64,000 bases of DNA. Origin: Ampelocalamus luodianensis (taxonomy: Eukaryota > Streptophyta > Magnoliopsida > Poales > Poaceae). The position numbers and the translations under genes are program-made. Positions 55,251 to 64,000 of this stretch are shown here, one piece after another. The DNA lies in assembly GCA_036346255.1 (NCBI GenBank), contig CM070633.1, forward strand, positions 16,554,001-16,618,000, written 5' to 3'. The notes below the pieces were generated by a model, which had not been told where the DNA came from, searched no databases, and saw nothing but the letters and a program-made list of their open reading frames with translations. The first letter of the stretch is position 1; each line of letters opens with the position of its first letter.

Positions 55251-56470
55251 GATTTCTTAAAGGTAGCAAAATAACTCCAAAAATTTTGAAATTTTTACAA
55301 GAGCTTGCTGACTAAGGTATTGACCTTGTGTAAAATTTTCAGAGGTTTTTATGCATTGAATTGTTCTCCAAAAATTCTACAAGGTACTGGTTCAAGGTTT
55401 GACTAAAAGTCAAACAGGTTTGACTGCCCTCTAAAAATATTCAAACAATTTCTAAAAATTGTGAAATTTTTCAGAGGGGCCACATACCATCCCAAGAACT
55501 TAGGAAAAATATTTCCGGAGGATGATCAAAAGGTTTGACAAGATTGTTTTTGAAGGATCAAGATTTGGATCAAAGACTTGTGGCTTTGTATTTCCATGGC
55601 TCTTGTACAATAATTGTTTAGTACACACGGGAAATACATGATGTAAGAAAAAGTTTTAATTTCTACACATTTTCTTACATTTTAAACACAAGCCCGAAAT
55701 TGGGATGTTACACAGCGCGAGCTGGGTGTGATGGAGGCGTTTGCGGTGGCCTCGCGAAACGACCGTCGCAGGAATGGTATTAAAGGGCCAACGCTGTAGT
55801 GGGACAGCTCGGCACGGCCCGAGGTGCCGATGTGCTGTGCTTGGGTCGACACCCTGACCCACAGGCCGACACGGCACGCCCGATTAGCTATCCAACCTTT
55901 ATCGGGCCGAGCCTAATCGGGTCGGGTCGGGCCATCCGTTTGGCCACCACTAGCAGTGGCCCGTAGAGCAAGGCACATGCGATTTTTTTATTTTAAAATT
56001 CAAATGATAGTATGTTTTGATCCAAACATTGATTCACAATCATTTTGAATATCACATTCCTTACTACGAGATATTTTTTTTTAAAAAGCCCACATGTATA
56101 TATTTAGTCTTAGTAATGATATCATATGGCATTTGTTCCGGTAGATAAAACAAAATGATCGTCCCCAAAAAAAACAAAACAAAATGTTTCACGCATCTCC
56201 CTACATAAAAGGGCGCAGAAAGGCTTGAAGGACAAAGGGGACACGTCGACGTTGTGCTTCTTCACCGTATGATTTTGCGCCGCTTTGTTTTGTCCGTCCG
56301 ATCGGCTCACGTTGCGTCGCCCGTCGGATGCTGCATGTCGCTCTTGGCTTGGACGGCTGGATGGATCGTTTGGTTTTAGCACCCATCGTTGCACGCGTGT
56401 TTGCCTCGAGCCCTGCGCGTGTAGCCTCGTCTCGCTGGCGTCGCCGGATTTTTTTTCCGTCGTTCGTTTC

Positions 56471-56592
56471 GCTAGCGTTAACTGGTGTCATCCGATTGCT
56501 TTTGCTTCATGTGGGCCGTTCGATCGCCCGAGCTAGCGTCAACTACCGTCGTTCGATTTCATTTGCTTCATGTGGGCCGTTCGATCACCCCA
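56471..56592. repeat. 61-bp tandem duplication
   Basis: Two copies start GCTAGCGT at 56471 and 56532. The shared core TTGCTTCATGTGGGCCGTTC is identical. Confidence 0.85.
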
Positions 56593-56734
56593 ACGATATG
56601 CTCAGGCGTGGGTTCTTGTCACCGCTTTTCCCGGTTTCGGCTGCTGTGCCGCGTATGGGTCAAATTTTCCGCTGTTGCGCCGTAGTTAATGCTTGATGTG
56701 GGTGTAGCGCGTGGTTGTGGCGTGCCCACGTCGT

Positions 56735-56789
56735 TCGTTTGTTGCCAGTCGTCCGATGTTTGCTTCGTTTGTTGCCAGTCGTTCGATTG
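56735..56789. repeat. 30-bp tandem duplication
   Basis: TCGTTTGTTGCCAGTCGT occurs at 56735 and 56765. Confidence 0.85.
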
Positions 56790-57700
56790 TCCCAGGGGCA
56801 CCGCTTACTATTGTTGATTTCGCCTATACTCGACCGGCCTTTCGGGGGACGCAAAGATTAAGATAGAGAGAGGTAGCTGCTATGAGCTTTTGTAGCTCCG
56901 CCGTACGGTAGAGTGGACCAGAGACTGAGGTCGTCAAGCTTTTGGTCCGCGTTGGTTCCTCTCGTTCGTTCTCGTTTTTGTTCTTCGCTTCCAACGACGC
57001 TGCTTCAGGCTGCTCTCGGTTATCGCGCTTGTTGTTCCGCCGCTTATTTTGCTGTGGAGAGATTTTGCTTTGGAGAGATTTTTTTGACTCTATTTTTCGC
57101 CCGTTCTGAGTTACCTATCCATTGCTATCGATTTCTGCAGACTGTTGTTTTGTTCACGATTTCTTCTTCTTGTTACATGTACCCGATTTCTTGATTTTTA
57201 TCGGTGTTCGTCCACACCACTCGGTGATTCCCTGTTGCCGATTTCTTAGTTTTGGTTAGTTCATCATAGACTCGCAAGAGGAGGCTCGTGTGAGCACATA
57301 AAGGAGAGGGGAAGGCGGTGGCCTAGCTCCCTTCCTGTGTCGCTCCCAAACCTGCGCCCTTCGACTTCCCAGCCGCGCCTCGCCTCTCCTCTGGCGTCGC
57401 TGCTCAGGCCCCGCCCGGCCCGCCACCGCGCCCGCCTACGCCGCCTCCTCCCGCCACTCGACTCCCTACAAGAGCCGCGGTCCCCGCCCCTGCGACCCAC
57501 GATCGGCGCCACAGTCTGCTCCCTTCCCTACGGCGTCTCCTCCCGCCCCGGGCCACGCCTTTCTTATTGATTACTTATTCAACATGGGTTCATTGCTTCC
57601 TCCCTCTCACGCTGCCAATTTTGTTTTGTATTAAACTATCGCGACAAACACCGCCTCCACATCGGATATGTAGCATGAGGTAGAAAAGCAAAGAAAGGTA

Positions 57701-59149
57701 TGTCCTCTTCATCATCCTTTCTAAATCACTGATGTAGTGCTTATTATTCCTACCAATGTGGTTACCATAAATACGATGCTATCTCGTATTATCAGCACCA
57801 AAGAATCATGCACTACACTTTCTTCTACTCGCAAAAGGCTTTTCGAAGCTCAATCTGTCTCCACACAGGTAACAATTCACAACGTATTGTCCTCTTGTAA
57901 TTCGTTACATACTATATTAGGTTTCCTTTCGTGCATATCCTTTCTAAAAAAGGACAGATAAAATGTATAAATAGCTATCTGACTAGAAAGCGCTTGTAGA
58001 ACACCTGGTGATCCTGCTCAAAAGGAAAGCTTTGGCCATTGACGAAACAAATCCACTTTGTTTCCATCAGACTAAGCTACAGCCCATGTAAGTGCTTTTC
58101 GCTGCTTTCTATTCACTCCCGAGTACAGTCTATCTAACGGTTTTATATAGTTCCTATTACACGATGTGCATATACCCTGTTTAGGAGGGTAGTTTCGTAC
58201 AAGATACAAACCCAAAGTCATACGCCCATCTGCTGTGTATTAGTAACAACTGCAGACACTAATGCTATTGTCGTCTGCTATGCACACTCCATATCCTTAC
58301 AAAGTACTTGTTATCCTTACAAAGTAGTTCTTTCCCACAATTATATTCAACACTGTCTATTCCAGAATTATATTAGTACCTAACTCTATTCCAGAATCAT
58401 ATTGGTGGCTAATTCAGACACGAAATGATGTGTATCCACCGTGTAACATATTTATATGTGTGTTCCACACTATCTGCTAACCAAGTTATTAGATGTTTAT
58501 AGTTTGTTTAAGGCTATAAAAGGTGTTTGCTTATACGCAATTTAAACTTATGACCCACAACAAAGAGATAGTTGAAGACATATCAACTATCATTGATGTC
58601 GCGCAAAAGAGTTCTGACAGTCAGGTCAAGAAATAAATTCTGGTATATTACGCTTACTAATATATCCAGCAATTAACACCAATTACTCGTTTTACTCAAA
58701 AAAAAAGTTTTTTCGTACAACTTACCACCTAATTTAACTATGTTCCATTTTTTTTGTAGCTGCAACTGGCAGATGCAAGCTTATCACGAATCGTATGTTG
58801 TGCTTTCCTGCAACACTTTTATCCTATGATCGACGCAACAGTTTTTGTAACCTACTGAAACTATGTCTTCCTTCCTATCGGTGTCATGTCCTCTTTATAT
58901 GTATCTTTCTGATGCAACCTCCTCTGCAACACTGCAAACACGCTGTCCTTTTGGAACCTCCTGAAAGCTATATGCAATGACACCTACTAACGCTCTTTCT
59001 GCTATGTTACTTACAGTCTAAAGTTCGCTGCCACTGATTGCCTTCTAACCAATCTATTATGTTAAAACTTTATTACACAAACATCGTTTACAATCATATT
59101 CAACACAGCTTTGTCCAACACCGCGCGCTAAGGTGCGCGTGGGTTCTAG
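57701..59149 (+). mobile_element. Helitron-like sequence, 3' end at 59149 (5' end not found)
   Basis: It ends with a GC hairpin (59122-59128 pairing with 59133-59139), ten bases, then CTAG followed by T, as Helitron 3' ends do. Exon-like pieces precede it (frames near 57740 and 58560, with GTAACA- and GTCAAG-type donors), but I recognise no protein. The left limit given here is arbitrary. Confidence 0.5.
59122..59149 (+). repeat. Helitron 3' terminus
   Basis: Stem CGCGCGC / GTGCGCG (one G-T pair), loop TAAG, spacer TGGGTT, then CTAG|T. Confidence 0.7.
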
Positions 59150-59976
59150 TTACTAACATATAAGCCTGCTAGCTTTGGAGCGATCCCACCGCGCTACGTC
59201 ACGCGGAATTCGGGCGCCGTCCGATCGCGCGCTTAGCTACTCGCGCCCGCCCGATTTCGGCCCGTGCGTTTCCGTGGGAATGATCGGCGCTCGCGCCTCC
59301 ACGTCGCCCCAACATCTCGCTCGCGCGTGGCCGTTCCCTTATCCCCTCTTGCGCCGTATCCCCAAATATCTCTCTTCTCGCGTGTTCTCGCTGCCTCTCT
59401 CCCTCGAACCTGCCAGCCGCTCGCCTTTTCCCTCCCTTCCTCCGCCGCCGGTCCTCCCTTCGACGCCGCACGGCCGCGCCTCTCTCCCTCACCGCCTCGC
59501 GCTCCCCTCCCTCTCCCTTCTCCGCCTCTCTTCCTCTCCACCCAGCTCCTACGCTGTTTGTCGCTGGGTCCTGTGCTGCCACCCCTCGCTCAGCTGCTTC
59601 CCTCACTGCCTCCTGTCCCCTCCCTCTCCCTGGCCGCCCTCTCTACCTTCGTTTTCTTGCCCTTCCTCCCGCGCTGCCCCTTAGTCTCCCTCCATCTTTT
59701 TCTCCTTTTCCCCCATCGACTCCCGTCCATGCCTCTGGTGCCATCCCCCCTCCCCCCTGCAGCGGCCGTCACATACGCCCTTCTCTCTTCGCATCCAGTT
59801 TTTTGCGCCGTCTCTCTCTTGCCGTCTTTAGCTATTCCGAACATTGCCGCCGCTCGCAATCCGCGATGCTGCTCAGGTCTGTCCTTTGCCGCCTGTGTTA
59901 TTTAGCTCACGTTGTCCCTTTCATACCTGTCGATTTATGTGTGTTTTGCTGTTGCTTTTTCCACGCTCGGTAGCAT

Positions 59977-60237
59977 ATCTTCGTCGAATTCGACTTGGTG
60001 GGTGCTTGCTCCCGTTAGCGGTTACTGACCGAAGATCCCCCAGGACAATATTTTGCCCCAGCCATCTTCGTCAAATTCGACTTGGTTGGTGCTTGCTCCC
60101 GTGATAGGTTACTGACCGAAGATCCCCCAGGACAATATTTTGCCCCAGCCATCTTCGTCAAATTCGACTTGGTTGGTGCTTGCTCCCGTGATAGGTTACT
60201 GACCGGAGATCCCCTGAGATACTATTTTGCCCCAGCC
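59977..60237 (+). repeat. 87-bp tandem repeat, three units, plus a distant fourth
   Basis: Units start ATCTTCGTC at 59977, 60064 and 60151. Each contains TTGGTTGGTGCTTGCTCCCG-like sequence and ends TTTTGCCCCAGCC. A fourth copy lies at 60515-60601, preceded by a second copy of the TTTGTGTGTGTTTTGCTG leader found near 59935. Confidence 0.9.
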
Positions 60238-60850
60238 CCTTTTCGCCCTCCACGATCGTCCCAGGTACGCTCATTTTTTCTGCAATCAGCTTTCGAGACT
60301 ATTGTATGTTCTTATGTGTTTCAGCCAGTCGCTAGCATATATTTTCTAGATTATTTGATATACAGAGCGTTCTACTGAGGTCGTTTTTTTGTTTGTGTAC
60401 CAGACAACGCTTCTTCAGATTTATCGCTTAGGTTTGCTGTGTAATGCGGCAAGCCGAAAAATACCTGCCGATTTGTGTGTGTTTTGCTGCTGTTTTATCC
60501 ATGTTCGTCGGCCTATCTTCGTCAAATTCTACTTGGTTGGTGCTTGCTCCCGTGATAGGTTGCTGGTCGAAGATCCCCAGAAATACTATTTTGCCCCAGC
60601 CACGTTCGTTAGCTGATTAACTTATTCAGTAACAGATTCAAAAAATGCTTATGGCGGACGCTCGACTTACTCAGATAAATACAGGTAACCACCAATGGAC
60701 TGTGTGTGATTTCTTGATGTTGTCGCTACCAAAAAGGAAATGAGCAGGCCCTATTGAACACACCGATCTGGTTCTACTCAATGAGCAGGTTATGTTCATA
60801 TCATTACTACCAATCCTTTAGTACTGCTTATCTATTTCCTCATTTATGGG

Positions 60851-61960
60851 ACATGCTAAGGTTCGAACTGCCACTCTGTTTGCTGGGCAGCCACATGTAT
60901 GCAGAAATAGGACTTCATCATGTTAACCGCGTTGAGTCTTTAATAGAAAAAGGGAGAGTTTACGATCTGAGAAAGTTCATCAACACACCTCCTAAAACAA
61001 CATTCAACCCTGTTCAGTCGGCTTTCATGCATGGTTATTAAGGCGTCGCCTAAGCGTCGCTTAAGCGACGCTTAGGCGGTAAGGCGCTGCCGGGTGCTAA
61101 GCGTCGCCCGCCTTACGTCGACCCGCCTTGCCGCCTCCCCTCGCGGCTCCTCCTCCCGGCTCCCCGTCGCCGTCGCGCAGCTCCTCGGGACCTCCTCGCC
61201 GCAGTTCCCCGTGCCCTGCCGGCACCTCCTCTGCTCAGAGCCTTCGGTGGAGAGGAGGTAGAAGGAGAGAAGAGAGGAGCCGGAGCTTGCTCGGATCTTA
61301 GAGTTCGTCGGCGAGTGCGAGGGCCACCGTCGCCCTCGCCGGCCGCTTCCTCAAGCCGTCGCCGAGGACCTGCAGGCGACGACGATGGCTCCTCCACCAT
61401 GCAAAGCGCGCCTCGGATCTCCCGCAGCGCGCCGGATCTGCGGGAGCGCGAGGGGCGTGGAGGAGATGGCGCCGCGGCGGCGAGGAGGAGGCGGAGGCGT
61501 GGAGGAGATGGCGCGGCGAGGCGGAGGAGCGGCGGCGCGCAGCGGCGGCGAAGAGGCGGCGAAGAAGATGAAGTGCAAATGCGTGGCGTGACCTTCATCG
61601 AGCGGTGAGGCGAGGAAAAGACTAGCGCGCGGCGGCGTGGTAGGACGCAGCGGCAAAGCGAGGCGAGCGGTCGGCGAGATCTTCGTAGCTTCCAAGCGCT
61701 GTTGGGATCTTCTGCGACCTTCCGTCTGCTGGTTCGCCGCTCGCCTGCGCTTTAGGTATATGGCGTCGCCCGCCTCACGCCTTACCGCTTAAAAGGTGTG
61801 AGGGGGGTGGGTCGCCTCGCCTCGCCTTACCGCCTTAATAACCATGCTTTCATGATCTGGTTTATCAAACATACGGTTGTTCAAAAAAAGAATTGAGGTT
61901 CCGAAACATTCCCAATGTGGACATATAATATGGATCCCTTCACATAAATTCTTAGACCTA
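60851..61960 (+). pseudogene. RPA-like (DUF223 / OB-fold) fragment, interrupted by a transposon
   Basis: 60851-61029 reads LRFELPLCLLGSHMYAEI, then LIEKGRVYDLRKFINTPPK and FNPVQSAFM. Removing the insertion 61030-61854 continues it as IWFIKHTVVQ. This pattern (HAEI, then strand-rich KGxVYxxxxF, then FM-x-F-x-x-x-TVV) is that of replication-protein-A-like OB folds common in plant Helitrons. The stretch near 61900 (MWTYNMDPF, another frame) fits the next part. Family call by motif only. Confidence 0.5.
61030..61846. mobile_element. hAT-like non-autonomous element, 817 bp
   Basis: Perfect terminal inverted repeats CATGGTTATTAAGGCG / CGCCTTAATAACCATG and a perfect 8-bp duplication CTTTCATG (61022-61029, 61847-61854). 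Next to the left end lie inverted AAGCG/CGCTT repeats. The inside is GC-rich with frames on several strands, none recognised. The superfamily is inferred from the 8-bp duplication. Confidence 0.85.
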
Positions 61961-63593
61961 CCGGTTCACCTACGTATTTTGTTGGTGAGCACCTACGTTC
62001 TAAAAAGATTGCTTTCATGCGTTTCCTACCATCAGATAGCTCATTGTTCATTCTTGTGTCTCATGCCTTCCTCTATTACTTGGTGCTAGATATTATTCCT
62101 ATAGTTTCTACAGTTTATGGTATATAACACATTCAAACTGCCTCGCAATCAACACCTACATTAAAACGAACAATCTTCATGTGTAATACTAGATTGGTAC
62201 ACATCTCAAATCATACTACCTGTTCATGCAAAACATCTCTTACAGATCTTCAACACATATGTCAAGTAATTATTTACACTTCATGTTCAGTGATATCGAA
62301 ATCAGACTGGAAAGATGAGGTGAATGTGCAGCAACATTTGACGTCCACATTATACAACCGATTGTTGAAGAAGAAACTGTAATTGCCATATTTGTAAGAA
62401 TTATGCCAAAAAAAATGTTCAACTAAATCTAGCTAGCTGTTGTTCTTACACAGTTCATTAGTAATTTAGTACTCTCACTCTTATTAGACATCCATGAATA
62501 ACCTCCCTGTCATATTTATCATCGTCCATAGGACAAAGAAGCCTGAACAGGAGCTCAAACTGATAGGAGCTTCCTGCAGCAGCGACCGTCGTTTCAAGTT
62601 CATACAATTGATACTGCTTTTGGTAGACAGCTACACTTTTTGCTTTTCTATATGAGTTCTTCCTCCTCGCATCCATCCAGCATAAAAGATAGATCTCTCA
62701 TACAACAAAGCATCCCTTCTACCGCTACTGAGGTATGGACATCATATGTTATACATGAAGGCGCACAAATACCTGAGTCGGCGAACCACCCATGGCAGCA
62801 CCCAATGACAATTCAGGTAACCTATAGTTCAGTGCCTTTTTTGTTTTATGTTTCGGTATTTGTTCGATAGTTCTTAGCAATTCACTATAGATGATAGGCC
62901 TTATTGTCCATTTTTTTATTGCTTCTTATTTTGCTAAACATTCTGGCTATTTAGTTCGGTCTAAAAGCCCCTGGTATTACCCTCTCAATATGCTTTAGTT
63001 TATTCACTGAATCCAACAGTACTACTGTGATTTAGGATCACTTTATGCACCTGCATCACTATTCCTTTACGTAACTCGCAACATGTACATTTAAATCAGT
63101 GTCTACAGATTCTCTCTGTCAATAACTTTCACACCACATGCGCCATTAACAATACTTGAAGATTTTGATTATTCTCTACGTTACTATCACCGTCGTTTAT
63201 TACATCCCTTTATTATTAGACAGAACAACCTAGCTTGCGTATACATATAACATTCTAAGGGCTTTGTAGGATTGTCTTGCCCCCACTGAGACATCCCCAC
63301 TGGCCTTCATCGGATTGCCGTGGAAGATCAATTTGGGTGCAAATTGCTGCCCTTTAGTTTAGATACAGTTTTAACTTACCTTACAATCCTGTATGATCTG
63401 AATCCTTTCCTGTTTCCTATGTAAACCCTGCCCTTTTGTTATATACGTACTTCGCTATTTGTATGTGCTCGCTATTTAAAACATGTTTTAAACGCTTCAC
63501 CACTCGCTTTTATACACTTCCGATTTATGAGACTCCCTGGTCTCTTCGTATTAGCATCCAATAACAAATTGAATCAAAAGTGCAATGGATGTT
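61961..63593. other. AT-rich Helitron 3' part, no supported gene
   Basis: Alternating intron-like and exon-like stretches. The frame at 62652-62816 (contains SYVIHEGAQIPESANHPW, followed by a GTAACC donor) could be an exon of the RPA-like gene, but I do not recognise it. Confidence 0.3.
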
Positions 63594-63624
63594 CCCGCGC
63601 CATTTGGCGTGGGTTTCCTTCTAG
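63594..63624 (+). repeat. Helitron 3' terminus
   Basis: Stem CCCGCGCC / GGCGTGGG around ATTT (one G-T pair), seven bases, then CTAG|T. Confidence 0.72.
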
Positions 63625-64000
63625 TTACTAAAATTAAACCTTGGTGGAAAGGCCCTTCAGCGGCCCTGGCCACATCGTCCAAAACAGTTGTTCCGTCCGA
63701 TCTTTTTCGCGGCCACTCCGGGCCGTCGGATTCGCGCCAGCGCCAGAGGAAACGCGCCTTACGGGCCACGTCGCTCGCCACCTGCGTCTTCGCGATTCTT
63801 CGTCTCGCTCATCTCTATCCTCAGTTCCTCACGATGCCCTCTCTTTCACGGCCATTTGCTCTCTCTCTCTCTCCTCCTCGCCCTGCTCGCCGTCGCCTCT
63901 CGGCGCAGCCGCGCCGCTTCCTCCCTTCCCCGACCGCGTCCTCCCCTCTCGCTCATCTGCTCTCCGTCGCCCCTCTCGGCCAGCGCCGCCGCTTCCAGGC
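63625..64000. other. Right edge: possible start of another Helitron or gene 5' region
   Basis: It begins TTACTAAAATTAAACC, similar to the start at 59150, and then becomes CT-rich and GC-rich like 59180-59500. No protein can be called before the window ends. Confidence 0.3.

Larger units (their letters stand above)
49725..55712 (-). mobile_element. Third TGTAACA-type LTR-derived element (6.0 kb)
   Basis: On the minus strand it starts TGTAACATCCCAATTTCGGG and ends CCGGGTCCTCACA. Flanks are TAGCG (49720-49724) and CAGCG (55713-55717), a probable duplication with one change. It shares layout and blocks with the 976-14269 element. It carries a copia RT fragment between direct repeats (54021-55250). 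It has no protein of its own that I can support; AT-rich 49725-52090 holds nothing else visible. Confidence 0.68.
55713..57700. other. Repeat-bearing spacer without a supported gene
   Basis: 55713-55960 is rich in GGGCC/CGGGTCGGG motifs like transposon subterminal DNA. 56280-57180 is GC-moderate with short tandem repeats. 57300-57560 is very GC-rich and gives Arg/Pro-rich frames on both strands. It could be 5' UTR-like sequence of a captured or decayed gene. I recognise no protein. Confidence 0.4.
59150..63624 (+). mobile_element. Second Helitron-like element, with RPA-like gene remnant
   Basis: The 3' end at 63624 has an 8-bp hairpin and CTAG|T. Its left end may be directly at 59150, just after the previous Helitron end. 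Both 3' ends are followed by TTACTAA, suggesting tandem elements of one family. Contents: GC-rich, CT-rich 59180-59880, 87-bp tandem repeats, an RPA-like OB-fold fragment, and a hAT-like insertion. No Rep/helicase is seen, so it is non-autonomous. Confidence 0.5.

Noticed and set aside
59175..59905. Plus-strand frames of 169-213 codons, rich in Pro, Leu and Ser
   Set aside because: CT-rich leader of a Helitron-like element; no recognised domain, and minus-strand frames of similar length overlap.
61113..61695. Arg/Ala-rich frames inside the 61030-61846 element
   Set aside because: Several frames on both strands are open at once; no transposase motif.
1..64000. CRISPR arrays, bacterial operons, rRNA or tRNA genes
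   Set aside because: None seen. The only tRNA-related signals are retrotransposon primer-binding sites. The regular repeats (87-bp units, LTR short repeats) are not CRISPR-like.

Overview
The window is nuclear DNA of a flowering plant. It is almost certainly a grass, and a panicoid grass is likely but not proven. The signs are nested Ty3/gypsy and Ty1/copia LTR retrotransposons, non-autonomous hAT elements, Helitron ends, an En/Spm-type plant transposase fragment, and one conserved eukaryotic gene with many short exons. Nothing bacterial, organellar or viral is seen.

The one clear host gene is MND1 (meiotic nuclear division protein 1, partner of HOP2), on the minus strand. I could assemble it exon by exon with consistent splice sites and phases: ten coding exons, 624 coding bases including the stop, 207 aa, no frameshift or premature stop. 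Its start codon is at 49046-49048 and nine coding exons lie in 45668-49048. The last 36 coding bases are at 20665-20700, so the last intron is 24,967 bp long. That intron is about 94% retrotransposon.

Layout. (1) 1-14490: last exons of a decayed En/Spm-type transposase-like gene (+), whose last intron holds a 13.3-kb LTR-derived element (976-14269, TSD ATACT). That element is itself interrupted by a 7.9-kb gypsy element (5434-13287, minus). (2) 14491-16670: intergenic, nothing convincing. (3) 16671-19921: second large TGTAACA-type element (TSD CCGCA). (4) 20665-49048: MND1. Its last intron contains, left to right, a 13.5-kb gypsy (21457-34967, +), a truncated gypsy of the same family in the opposite direction (35003-37188) and a degenerate copia (37505-45356, minus, TSD CTGAG). 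Inside the 13.5-kb gypsy sits a gypsy 5' part (23389 to about 31281). That holds a copia (24722-30565, TSD CTACA), which holds a hAT element (25096-26694, TSD CCCGCCAT). A solo LTR (31808-32233, TSD GCATG) also lies in the gypsy reverse-transcriptase region. (5) 49049-49280: MND1 promoter with two E2F-type sites. (6) 49725-55712: third large TGTAACA-type element (minus), carrying a copia reverse-transcriptase fragment between two 200-bp direct repeats. (7) 55713-64000: GC-rich, repeat-rich DNA with two Helitron 3' ends (59149 and 63624), 87-bp tandem repeats and an RPA-like OB-fold fragment broken by a hAT-like insertion (61030-61846, TSD CTTTCATG).

How it works together: one small meiotic gene appears to stay intact at coding level while its last intron and both flanks accumulated nested insertions. 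Every transposon open reading frame I examined is broken, so none looks autonomous. Element boundaries come from terminal TG...CA motifs, target-site duplications, primer-binding sites and polypurine tracts read by eye. Family names are inferred from motif order, not from a database search.
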